Assembly (NCBI GenBank): GCA_030447505.1 | Contig: JAUJOT010000009.1 | Coordinates: 37,233 to 101,232, forward strand | Source: Solirubrobacteraceae bacterium | Lineage (GTDB): Bacteria > Actinomycetota > Thermoleophilia > Solirubrobacterales > Solirubrobacteraceae | Length of the DNA: 64,000 nucleotides | Direction of reading: 5' to 3' | Shown here: piece after piece, positions 14,804-23,001 of the stretch | Position numbering within the stretch: position 1 is the first letter of the stretch | How the letters are laid out: every line of letters starts with the position of its first letter | Notes under the pieces: generated by a model | Told to the model about the DNA's origin: nothing | Seen by the model: the letters and a program-made list of their open reading frames with translations, nothing else | Databases searched by the model: none | Program-made: the position numbers and the translations under genes

Positions 14804-17110
14804 GTGGGGGATAGGCGATCGCTGCAGGGACGTCTGGCGCCGGCGATCGCGTGCGCGGGGCTCGCCGTGCTCGTGCTCGTCCTCGCGTTCGTGCCGGGGT
14901 CGCCGCTGCGCCGCGACGACCCGCAGGTCACGAAGAAGAAGGCGTCGTTCGACTCCGAGGCGCCCGCCACTGCCCCCGCGCACTGGCTGCCACCGGAGGA
15001 CTGGGTCTACAACCACTGGCTGCCGTACGACGAGGGGCGGCTGCACTCGCTGCTCGGTGTGACGCGCGGCCAGATCTGGCGCCATCTGCGCGACGACCGC
15101 CACAACCTCGCCGAGCTGGCCGGCGCGCATGGCTGGCGCGACCCGGCCGCGCTCGCGACGGCGCTCGTCGCGCCACGGGCCCGCGACGTGACCCCCGCGA
15201 CGCTCGCCAAGCTGCGCGCGCGGGCGCTGCGCACGCTGACGCAGGGCCATCTCGCGCAGCACCTGCTGTTTCACTCGCTGCATCAGTTCGCGATCCCGAG
15301 CGAGGCGCCGGCGATCTTCGGCGTCACGGACGCCGAGTTCCGCCAGCTGCGTCGCGCCGAGCAGAGCCCGCTCGAGATCGGACGCGTGCACGGCCGTTCG
15401 CCGTCGCGAATCCAGGCACTCGCCTCGGCTGTCCTGCGCGAGCGCGTGCGCTTCGGCAGCGACAGCGGCGCGATGACCGCCCGGCAGGGACGGATCCTCC
15501 TGCGTCGCCAGCTCAGCCAGCTCCCGCGCTGGCTGGCGCAGGTGCGCTACAACGGACCGCCGCCGACGCACGCCGGCCGGCTGACCGGCAAGCCGCGCGA
15601 CTTCGCGGCGAACCCGGCGCTGTCGGCCGACGGCCGACGAGTCGTCTTCGAGTCATACCTGCAGAAGCTTCCGCTCGCGCTGAAGCGAGGGGAGATCAGC
15701 GTGCTGTCGCGCGCGGTCGCCGGCGGCGAGGCGCGCGACGCGTCGTTCAGCGTCCGGCGGCGCACGCCGCGCTCCGCGTACAACCCGACGGTGTCGGCCG
15801 ACGGACGGATGATCGCGTTCGAATCCGCGGAGGGCAATCTGAACTTCGCGAAGCGCTATGGGCAGATCCGCGTCTTCGTCAACGACGCCAGGACGGGCCG
15901 CACGATCGGCATGCCGCGCCCGCCGGCGCGCGCGGGCATCTCGCGGTCCGAATACAACCCGGTCATCTCGGCGGATGGGCGCGCGGTCGCCTACCAGGCG
16001 CAGCGCCGCGGCGGCCAGAGCGCCGTCTACGTCACCGACCTTCGCAACCGCCGCACGCAGCTCGCCAGCCGCGGCGCGCGCTCGGCGCCGCGAGCCGACG
16101 ACGGCGTCTACGACCCGGCGATCTCCGGCGACGGGACGAAGGTCGCGTTCACGACCGCGGCTTCGAACCTCGGCGCCGGCGACCTGCGCGGCCGCACGCA
16201 GGTCTTCGTGCGCGACCTGAAGGCGCGGACGACGACGCTCGTCAGCCGGCGCAGCGGCAGCCGTGGCGCGATCGCGAACGAGTACTCGGCGGATCCCGCG
16301 ATCTCTCGCGACGGGCGCTACGTCGCGTTCGCCTCGGCTGCCGACAACCTCGCCGCTGCCAGCGGCAGCGAGGGGTCGCGGATCTACGTGCGCGACCTCG
16401 AGACGCAGCGCACGACGGCGGTCAGCGATCCGCGCGGGTTCGCGTTGAAGCCCTCGATCAGCGCGAACGGGAGGATCGTCGCCTACACCTCGATCCGCCG
16501 CGGCCGCTCGCGCGTGTACTACCGCGACGCCCGCGGCCACGGGCGCGAGCGGCTGGCCTCACGTGCGACGGGCGTCCGCGGGGCGGCCGCGAACGGGAAC
16601 TCGGCGGACGCCGCGATCTCCGCAGACGGTCGCCGGATCGCGTTCACTTCGGCGGCCGCGAACCTGTCCGGCGACAAGCCCGACAACCGCCGCGGCGTCT
16701 TCGTCCGCGACCTGCGCTCGCACGCCACGACGCTCGCGAGCGCCGCGGTGCCGCAGCCCGCCGTCGCGGGCGAGCCGAAGCCGAAGCTGGGCCCGCGCGC
16801 AGCGCCGCCACCTGCCCCTGCTCCGCCGACCGCCGGCCCCGCCCACAGCGCGGTCGTGTCGATCTTCGACAACGCGTTTCACCGCGGCCGCGACCGGCCG
16901 ACGATCCGCCTGCGGGCGGGCGGCACCCTCACCTGGCGCTGGCTCGCGCAGCAGTCCCATCAGGTCGCGCTGCGTTCCGGCCCGCGGCCGCTGCAGTCGC
17001 CGACGAAGACCGCCGGAACGTACTCCGTCCAGCTCGACAGGCCCGGCAGGTACACGTTCGTCTGCTCGATCCACGCGCCGGGCATGCGGATGTCGGCGAT
17101 CGTCGACTGA
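14804..17110 (+). CDS. Secreted/anchored TolB-like beta-propeller fused to a cupredoxin domain
   Basis: 768 residues. An N-terminal hydrophobic segment (about 14-30) acts as signal anchor. Residues about 60-240 are helical, with HWLPPEDW and HLLFHSLHQF. From about 255 to 640 there are seven or so PD40 units with the recurring form NPxxSADGRxVAFxS. A Pro/Ala linker (about 642-660) leads to a C-terminal cupredoxin domain whose type I copper ligands are visible: H719, C754, H757 and M761 (or M763) in FVCSIHAPGM. The protein is thus an exported propeller carrying a blue-copper electron carrier. No operon partner is obvious. Function unknown. Confidence 0.8.
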   Translation: MGDRRSLQGRLAPAIACAGLAVLVLVLAFVPGSPLRRDDPQVTKKKASFDSEAPATAPAHWLPPEDWVYNHWLPYDEGRLHSLLGVTRGQIWRHLRDDRHNLAELAGAHGWRDPAALATALVAPRARDVTPATLAKLRARALRTLTQGHLAQHLLFHSLHQFAIPSEAPAIFGVTDAEFRQLRRAEQSPLEIGRVHGRSPSRIQALASAVLRERVRFGSDSGAMTARQGRILLRRQLSQLPRWLAQVRYNGPPPTHAGRLTGKPRDFAANPALSADGRRVVFESYLQKLPLALKRGEISVLSRAVAGGEARDASFSVRRRTPRSAYNPTVSADGRMIAFESAEGNLNFAKRYGQIRVFVNDARTGRTIGMPRPPARAGISRSEYNPVISADGRAVAYQAQRRGGQSAVYVTDLRNRRTQLASRGARSAPRADDGVYDPAISGDGTKVAFTTAASNLGAGDLRGRTQVFVRDLKARTTTLVSRRSGSRGAIANEYSADPAISRDGRYVAFASAADNLAAASGSEGSRIYVRDLETQRTTAVSDPRGFALKPSISANGRIVAYTSIRRGRSRVYYRDARGHGRERLASRATGVRGAAANGNSADAAISADGRRIAFTSAAANLSGDKPDNRRGVFVRDLRSHATTLASAAVPQPAVAGEPKPKLGPRAAPPPAPAPPTAGPAHSAVVSIFDNAFHRGRDRPTIRLRAGGTLTWRWLAQQSHQVALRSGPRPLQSPTKTAGTYSVQLDRPGRYTFVCSIHAPGMRMSAIVD

Positions 17111-17125
17111 GACGAGGACGGTCGC

Positions 17126-17976
17126 TCAGGCCCGGCCAGGCGCGGCCACGCCTGGCGGCCGGCCGAGCTTCACGCCCACGCGCTCGGCGACGATGTCGAG
17201 GTCGGTGCGGTGCTTGACGATGATCGACAGCGTCTCGCGGAACGTCGTCGCGTCGATGTCCTGCGCGCCGAGCAGCAGCAGCGCGCGGGCCCAGTCGACC
17301 GACTCGGCGATCGAGGGCGGCTTCTTGAGATCGAGGTCGCGCACCATGCCGACGATCTCGACGAGCTTGCGCGCGATCGTGTGATGCAGGTCGGGGACGT
17401 GCAGGCGCACGATCTCGAGCTCGTGCTCGAGCTGCGGGTAGTCGAGCCACAGGTACAGGCAGCGGGATGCGAGCGCGCCTGCACCAATCCGAGCTCGGGG
17501 ATCGAGATCTGGAAGTCCGACAGGACCTCGAGCAGCATCGCCTCGAACTCCTGATCGGTCTTGTCGATCTCGTCGATCAGCAGGACGATCGGCTGCTCGG
17601 AGGTGATCGCGTCCATCAGCGGTCGGGAGAGCAGGAACTCCTCGCCGAAGATGTCGTCGTGGACGTCGTTCCAGGCTGTGTCCTGGCGTTCGGCCTGGAT
17701 GCGCAGGAGCTGCTTGCGGTAGTTCCACTCGTACAGCGCCTTGGCCTCGTCGAGCCCCTCGTAGCACTGCAGGCGCACGAGCCGGCGGTCGAGGACCTTG
17801 GCGAGCGCCTTGGCGAGCTCGGTCTTGCCGACGCCGGCGGGGCCCTCGACGAGGATCGGCTTGCCGAGCTTCGTCGCCAGGTAGGAGACGAGCGCGGTCG
17901 ACTCGCCCGGCAGGTAGCCGACGTCGCGCAGTCCCGCAGCGAATGCGGCGACGGAGTCGGGGGCGGCGGCGGTCAT
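17126..17976 (-). pseudogene. MoxR-family AAA+ ATPase gene, internally deleted and frameshifted
   Basis: From ATG 17976 the frame encodes a normal MoxR start with Walker A EGPAGVGKTE and Walker B VLLIDEIDK, through to FQISIPELG near 17490. The frame then degenerates. A second frame, one base off, picks up at about 17468 with SRCLYLWLDYPQLEHELEIV and runs to the family-typical C-terminus at 17126. Relatives have about 24 residues between ELG and RCLY, including the sensor-1 Asn in LTSNRTRE; only about 25 bases remain here. So around 47 bases are missing and the frame is broken. Either the gene is inactive or the assembly is wrong at this point. Confidence 0.8.
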
Positions 17977-17982
17977 CGCCGG

Positions 17983-18234
17983 ATGATAGGAACTCCGGTT
18001 GTGCCCGCGACGATCATCGGCGCGCCGGACCTGTCCGCGACGCCGGTGGCGCTGCTGATCGGGTTCGGCGTCCTCGTCGCGCTCGTCGGCCATCTCGCGG
18101 GATCGCGGCGGACCGTCGTCGTCGGCATCGCGATCCTCTTCGTCGCAACCGCGCTGCTGCTCGTCGGGGGCTACATCGCCTATCAGGACGACGCGATCGA
18201 CCCGCGCCCCTGCGACGCGCCGGGCGGCTGCTGA
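17983..18234 (+). CDS. Small two-TM membrane protein
   Basis: ATG 17983 (or GTG 18001) opens an 83-residue (77-residue) product with two hydrophobic helices, roughly TPVALLIGFGVLVALVGHLA and VGIAILFVATALLLVGGYIA, and a short Cys-containing tail CDAPGGC. It starts seven bases from the divergent moxR start, so the two may share a control region. No family recognised. Confidence 0.5.
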   Translation: MIGTPVVPATIIGAPDLSATPVALLIGFGVLVALVGHLAGSRRTVVVGIAILFVATALLLVGGYIAYQDDAIDPRPCDAPGGC

Positions 18235-18343
18235 GCGCCGACGTCAGATCGCGGCCCGCCGCTGCGCCGCACCGTGGACGGAGGCGCTGTGAGTCCCAAA
18301 ACCCACTATCCTTAGCGGCGTGATACCAGGCGAGGCCACCTAA

Positions 18344-19423
18344 GTGCTCGACGACGTCTTCGCTCCTCTTCGGCTCCCCCAGAAGGCGCTTGACGCTCTG
18401 GAGTCCCTGGGAGACATCGCGGAGGATCTCGGCGCCCTGCGAGAGGGGGTCGGCAGCGGCATGGACACGCTGGAGGAGACGACCACCTCGATCCACGGGG
18501 ACATGGGCGAGCTGAGCACGCGCCTGGAGGGTCTCGCCCGGATGGAGGAGACGACCACCTCGATCCACGGGGACATGGTCGAGCTGAGCACGCGCCTGGA
18601 GGGTCTCACCCGGATGGAGGACGCGCTGGAGGATGGCCTGAGCGAGTTGAGCGCCCGGGTCAAACGGCTGAGCAAGCAGCTCGAGGTCCTCCCCACGCCA
18701 CAGCTCGACCAGGGCGACCCGTTCCCCGAGTTCACGCTCGAGTCCCCGAACGGCCCGATCGAGCTTCGCGAGCGCTGGCGCGACCGTCCGCTCGCGGTGG
18801 CGTTCCTGCGCCACATGGGCTGCACGTTCTGCCGTGAGCACCTCTCGCAGTTGGACCAGGCCCGCGACGAGATACACGCGGCGGGGGGCGATGTCGTGGC
18901 CATCCTCCAGAATCGAGGGGGCGAAGTCCGCGACTTCTGCGACGAGCGCGGAGTGGGGCTGGACTGCTTGGGAGACCCGCGGCGCGACGGCTACGAGGCG
19001 GTTGCGCTCAAGAAGGGCTCTTGGAAGGAGTACCTCGGGCCTCAGATCGTGATGCGCCAGTTGCAGGCCGCCCGCTCGGGGTACAAGCCGGGGCTGCCCA
19101 AGGGAAGCGTCGCGCAGCGCCCCGGCACGTTCGTCGTCGGCACCGACGGGCTGGTCGTCTTTGCGCACTACAACCGCGACTCGAGCGACAACCCGACGAT
19201 ACAGGCTGTCGTCGCCGCGATCCGGGAGGCGACGGGAGCGAGCACGAACGGCGCCGTCGCGATTCCTCGCTCGATCGTCCCGCGCGCCGCGATGCCCGCC
19301 GAGGCTGCGCGTGACCTCTTCGATGGCCGAACCGGTGGTCGACTACAGAGAAGCGGAGCGTTCCCTGAAGCGGTCACCTGCCGAGCAGAACCAGGGCAGC
19401 GCAAAGGGCGCGGCAAATGCTGA
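18344..19423 (+). CDS. Coiled-coil protein fused to AhpC/TSA-type thioredoxin-fold domain
   Basis: 359 residues. Residues 1-118 open with FAPLRLPQKALDALESL and continue as a coiled coil containing a tandem 24-residue repeat (two near-identical units, residues about 43-90). Residues about 122-300 form a peroxiredoxin-like AhpC-TSA_2 domain: FPEFTLESPNG, then FLRHMGCTFCREHL with C160 and C163 as the probable redox pair, and a C-terminal PGTFVVGTDG strand. The last 58 residues look unstructured. The GTG at 18344 has no strong Shine-Dalgarno. This domain family is linked to thiol-dependent detoxification or lipid reduction; the coiled-coil N-terminus is unusual and could mediate oligomerisation. 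Confidence 0.72.
   Translation: MLDDVFAPLRLPQKALDALESLGDIAEDLGALREGVGSGMDTLEETTTSIHGDMGELSTRLEGLARMEETTTSIHGDMVELSTRLEGLTRMEDALEDGLSELSARVKRLSKQLEVLPTPQLDQGDPFPEFTLESPNGPIELRERWRDRPLAVAFLRHMGCTFCREHLSQLDQARDEIHAAGGDVVAILQNRGGEVRDFCDERGVGLDCLGDPRRDGYEAVALKKGSWKEYLGPQIVMRQLQAARSGYKPGLPKGSVAQRPGTFVVGTDGLVVFAHYNRDSSDNPTIQAVVAAIREATGASTNGAVAIPRSIVPRAAMPAEAARDLFDGRTGGRLQRSGAFPEAVTCRAEPGQRKGRGKC
18472..18615 (+). repeat. Tandem 72-bp direct repeat in the coiled-coil region
   Basis: Two adjacent 72-base units (18472-18543 and 18544-18615) differ at only a few positions and encode the two 24-residue coiled-coil units. High nucleotide identity indicates a recent in-frame duplication. Confidence 0.9.
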
Positions 19424-19478
19424 TGGCCTCGACGCACTCGAGCTCTCGCTGACCGACGAGATCATCGCGACTGACCGC

Positions 19479-20237
19479 TCAGGCGTCGTCGCGCGAGCGG
19501 GGGATCTCGCCCGGGCGCGGCGGCGGCTCGTCCGCGTCGAAGGACCCGTCGCCGGGAGGCTCGAACGTCAGCCGGCGCGCATCCTCGCGCGTGACCGCCC
19601 GGTCGCGCCGGGCGACGACCTCCGTCCGCGCATCCGAGCGCGGAACCAGCGCCGTCTCGAAGTCGTCGCGCACGAGTGAGCGCGCCCGTGCGCGGGAGCG
19701 CGCCTCGGCGGATCCTGGCGCCGGTGGCCGTGCGGGCGGCGGGTCGGGCTCGGCTGCCGGCAGCCGCGGCTCGGGGCGGCCCGCGACCCGGATGCGCTGC
19801 CCGACGAACGCGAGCGCGCCGGCCGCCACGAACGCGACGAAGAAGCCCCACTGGATGCCGACCGTGCCGCCCTCGCCGCTGACGTCCGGACGGTCGAAGA
19901 CGCGGTAGAAGATCAGCGCGCTGGCCCACAGCCCGGCCGCGAAGATCACCGCGCCGTCTCCTCCCGGCAGGTGAAACGGGCGCTCGTCGGCGCGCGCGAG
20001 CAGCAGCGCGATGACACCGGCGGCGACGAGGAAGATCGCGGCCTCGACGAACGAGACGGCGCCAAAGGCGCTGATCGTGTCGCTGGCGAACGTCCTCGTC
20101 CCCGTGATCACGACGTTCTTCTCATACCACGGCAGGAACATCGCCAGCAGCAGGCCGATCGCCGCGCCCGCCGCGAAGCGCTGGTCGCGGTCGAGCGCGA
20201 CGTAGGCCGCGCGCAATCGCTGCGCGGCCTGGTTCAC
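19479..20237 (-). CDS. Four-TM membrane protein with charged cytoplasmic tail
   Basis: 252 residues from GTG 20237, which overlaps the stop of the upstream small gene. Four hydrophobic segments lie between residues about 20 and 145, with LLLAMFLPWYEKN after the first. The remaining 100 residues are Pro/Arg/Asp-rich (PEPRLPAAEPDPPPARPP...), presumably cytoplasmic and disordered. No family recognised. Convergent with the peroxiredoxin-like gene. Confidence 0.65.
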   Translation of the reverse strand: MNQAAQRLRAAYVALDRDQRFAAGAAIGLLLAMFLPWYEKNVVITGTRTFASDTISAFGAVSFVEAAIFLVAAGVIALLLARADERPFHLPGGDGAVIFAAGLWASALIFYRVFDRPDVSGEGGTVGIQWGFFVAFVAAGALAFVGQRIRVAGRPEPRLPAAEPDPPPARPPAPGSAEARSRARARSLVRDDFETALVPRSDARTEVVARRDRAVTREDARRLTFEPPGDGSFDADEPPPRPGEIPRSRDDA

Positions 20238-20470
20238 GCCGAGACGCCGGCCGCCGCGTGCGCCTCGTGCCGCTGAGCGCTGATACGTTCGCAGACCGCA
20301 AAACGCATCACCCGCGTGAGGCACAGCACGATCCTGTCGCTCGTCGCCAGCGCCGTCGGCTCGTTGCGCCGGGGCTCCTTGCAGCCGACCACGGCGAGGC
20401 CGTGATCGGCCGTCGCCCTGTCCTCCGGCGAGGCGCTGGGGACCCACGTCGTGGCGCCGTCCGCGGCCAT
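20234..20470 (-). CDS. Small hypothetical protein, coupled to the membrane protein gene
   Basis: A 78-residue product from ATG 20470 that ends with a GTGA overlap onto the next gene. It has a central GLAVVGCKEPRRNEP and a C-terminal IVLCLTRVMRFAVCERI segment with three Cys. No motif is recognised. The coupling and shared strand are the main reasons to accept it. Confidence 0.5.
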   Translation of the reverse strand: MAADGATTWVPSASPEDRATADHGLAVVGCKEPRRNEPTALATSDRIVLCLTRVMRFAVCERISAQRHEAHAAAGVSA

Positions 20471-20508
20471 CGCGCGATTGTACGCCCGGCACCGGCGGGG
20501 ACCCGCTG

Positions 20509-21291
20509 ATGCAGGAGGACCGCGTCGCCCACCGCCACGCCTACGGGCGCAGCCGCGCGCAGTACGCAGTGCTCGAGCTGCCGCCCGGCGAGGGTCCGTT
20601 CGCGGTCGTCGTGCTGCTGCACGGCGGCTTCTGGCGGCTGGGCTTCAACAGGACGCTGATGAACCCGCTCGCGCACGATCTGCTCGGCCGCGGCTTTGCG
20701 GTCTGGAACGTCGAGTACCGGCGTCTGGGAATCGGCTGGGGCGGCGGCGGCGGCTGGCCGCAGACGTTCGAGGACGTCGCCGCCGCGATCGACCTGCTCG
20801 CCGACGTCGAGGCGCCGCTCGATCTGCGCCGCGTGATCGCCGTCGGACACTCCGCGGGCGGACAGCTCGCGCTGTGGGCGGCGGCGCGCGCGAAGCTGCC
20901 GCCCGGCGCGCCGGGGGCGCAGCCGCGCGTGGCGCTCGCCGCCGCGGTCGGCCAGGCCGCCATCTGCGATCTGCGCGCGGCGCACGCGGCGCGCCTCGGA
21001 GCCGGCGTCGTGCGCCGGCTGCTGGGCGGCTCGCCCGCGCGCGTTCCCGAGCGCTACGACCTCGCCTCGCCGGCCGCCCTGCTGCCGCTCGGCGTGCCGT
21101 TGCTGCTCGTCTGCGGCGAGCGCGACAGCGTCGTTGCGCCGTCGCAGTCGCTCGACTACGCGCAGCGGGCGCGCGCACAAGGCGACGAGGTCAGCGTGGT
21201 CGTGCGCGCCGGGGAAGGCCACTTCGAGCACCTCGAGGCGGCCGGCGGCGCGTGGGGGGACGTCGTGCGATGGCTCGAGCCGCTGCGCTGA
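20509..21291 (+). CDS. Alpha/beta hydrolase, carboxylesterase/arylformamidase-like
   Basis: 260 residues with oxyanion motif HGGFWR (38-43), nucleophile elbow GHSAGG (S115), an acid in CGERDSVV and a histidine in GEGHFEH near the C-terminus. This is the layout of the HSL/kynurenine-formamidase-like branch of small-molecule esterases. No tryptophan-catabolism genes are adjacent, so no substrate is assigned. ATG 20509 lies 38 bases from the divergent small gene, implying a shared control region. Confidence 0.75.
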   Translation: MQEDRVAHRHAYGRSRAQYAVLELPPGEGPFAVVVLLHGGFWRLGFNRTLMNPLAHDLLGRGFAVWNVEYRRLGIGWGGGGGWPQTFEDVAAAIDLLADVEAPLDLRRVIAVGHSAGGQLALWAAARAKLPPGAPGAQPRVALAAAVGQAAICDLRAAHAARLGAGVVRRLLGGSPARVPERYDLASPAALLPLGVPLLLVCGERDSVVAPSQSLDYAQRARAQGDEVSVVVRAGEGHFEHLEAAGGAWGDVVRWLEPLR

Positions 21292-21327
21292 GGTCCGCAG
21301 CGGAGGATCCGCGCACGGCTGCGAGGG

Positions 21328-22890
21328 TCAGCGCTTCGCGCGCCGTGCCTTCAGCACCCGCAGCGTGCCCTTGCCCGAGCTGCGCCTGCCGGTCAGGTCC
21401 TTGGCGCCGATCACGACGCTGTAGCGACCGGGCGCGCGCGGCGGCCTGGGCCAGCGCAGCGTCCGCACCCCGCTGCTGAGCTGGCCCGCGAGCGTCACGA
21501 CGGTCCGTCCGCGGCGCAGGCGCAGCGTCACGTAGGACGGCTTGTTGACGGCGACCTTGACCGAGGCGGGCCTGCCGCCGCGCACCTTCGTCGAGATCAG
21601 CGCAAGCGCGGGCGGCCGGCTGAGGTACGCCGTCCAGCGTCCTGCCGCCGCGCAGTACGGCGCCGGATCGGCACGAACGGGCGAGGGCGCGGGAACCGCT
21701 CCGCCGGTGAGCGCGGCGGCTGGCGCGGGCGCCGCGTCCTCGGTCAGCCGCGCGCAGAGGTTGCGCAGGAAGTCGCGCGCGAGGACGTGGTAGTGCACGT
21801 CGGCGTCGCGCTGCAGCGAGTAGCGCGACCAGCCGCCCGTGTCGTAGGCGGGAAGCTCGACGCGCAGCTGCGCCTCGCCCGCGGCGAACAATCCGACGCC
21901 CTCGGGGTCGGCGGTCAGCTTGGCGTAGTCGTGCAGCCCGTTGACCGCCTGGGTGAAGCCGTTGAGCACGCGCAGACCCGCGGCGAAGGAGTAGATGAGG
22001 TAGTGCGCGCCGGCCGGCGTGGCGACGCGAACACCGCTCGGCGGCGCTGCGCGGAAGATGCCGAGCCCTGCCTTTGCGGCCGTGAGGTAGGCCGGCTCGT
22101 CGAGCATCACGCCCGCTCGCGCGATCGCCTGCACGGCCGTGCCCTGCGCGAGCCCGCTGACCCAGGGCGCGCGGCCGCCATCGAAGTCGAAGAGGTACTC
22201 CCAGGCGATCCCGCCGGCGCGCTGCGCCGCGAGCGGCAGCGCCTCGTCGACGATCGATCGCAGCGACGTCGTGTAGCCGCCCTGCCACAGCCCGTTGACC
22301 TTGCCGAACGTGGCGAGCCACTGGATCTGCAGCCCCTCGCCGGCGTAGTACTGCCAGACGAGCCTGCTGCCCTGGAAGCTCACGCGCGCGCCGTGTCGCA
22401 GCAGCGGCCCGCTCGCCCACCACGCGCGGTTTCGCCTGACGGTCTCGAACAGCGCCGGCAGGCGACTGACCGTGAGCCCGCCGGACGCCGCGACGTCCTC
22501 GAGGTTGCGCAGGACGGCTGCGAGCGCGGCCTTGCGGGCGCCGCTGAGCTTGCCGCGCAGCCGCAGCGCGTCGGCGTGGATGCGGCGCTTCTCGTCGTGC
22601 GTCGCCTGGTCGATCGCCCCGGCGGCGAGCATCCGCGCAAGCTCGCCGCGCACGCTGCGCTTGCGTGCTGCGGCGCGCGTCAGCAACCCGTGCGAGCGCG
22701 GTGCCGGCGACGAGCGCGCCGCGCGCGCATCGGCCGGCGCGGCGCTCGCGGGCGGCAGCTGCCGATCGTCGCGAACGAAGCTGCTGCCGTCGCTGCGCAG
22801 TGTCAGCAGCGGTGAGGCAACGGCGGTCGGCACGAAGACCAGCGCGACCAGGAGCGCCGGCGCGAGCCCTGTGAGCGGGGTCCGGCGCAC
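21328..22890 (-). CDS. Secreted D-glucuronyl C5-epimerase-like protein
   Basis: 520 residues from GTG 22890, with a signal peptide (PLTGLAPALLVALVFVPTAVAS). After a helical region, the segment from about residue 200 to 400 carries the C5-epimerase C-terminal domain pattern: WEYLFDFDGGRAPWVSGLAQGTAVQAIARA, split as two adjoining blocks, then LGIFRAAPPSGV and YDTGGWSRYSL. In animals this domain converts glucuronate to iduronate in heparan sulfate; bacterial homologues act on or are predicted for uronate polymers. The C-terminal 100 residues are a beta-sandwich-like module ending RVLKARRAKR, possibly for cell-surface binding. The target polymer is unknown. Confidence 0.7.
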   Translation of the reverse strand: MRRTPLTGLAPALLVALVFVPTAVASPLLTLRSDGSSFVRDDRQLPPASAAPADARAARSSPAPRSHGLLTRAAARKRSVRGELARMLAAGAIDQATHDEKRRIHADALRLRGKLSGARKAALAAVLRNLEDVAASGGLTVSRLPALFETVRRNRAWWASGPLLRHGARVSFQGSRLVWQYYAGEGLQIQWLATFGKVNGLWQGGYTTSLRSIVDEALPLAAQRAGGIAWEYLFDFDGGRAPWVSGLAQGTAVQAIARAGVMLDEPAYLTAAKAGLGIFRAAPPSGVRVATPAGAHYLIYSFAAGLRVLNGFTQAVNGLHDYAKLTADPEGVGLFAAGEAQLRVELPAYDTGGWSRYSLQRDADVHYHVLARDFLRNLCARLTEDAAPAPAAALTGGAVPAPSPVRADPAPYCAAAGRWTAYLSRPPALALISTKVRGGRPASVKVAVNKPSYVTLRLRRGRTVVTLAGQLSSGVRTLRWPRPPRAPGRYSVVIGAKDLTGRRSSGKGTLRVLKARRAKR

Positions 22891-23001
22891 GAGTCCGATG
22901 CTAGGTGCAACCCGCCGGCGGCGCTGCAGTTGCCCTTGCAGTCGCGCGCTGCGAAGCGCTCGATCTTCGCCCGACTGCGCGTGCACGTACCCTTGTGCCC
23001 G

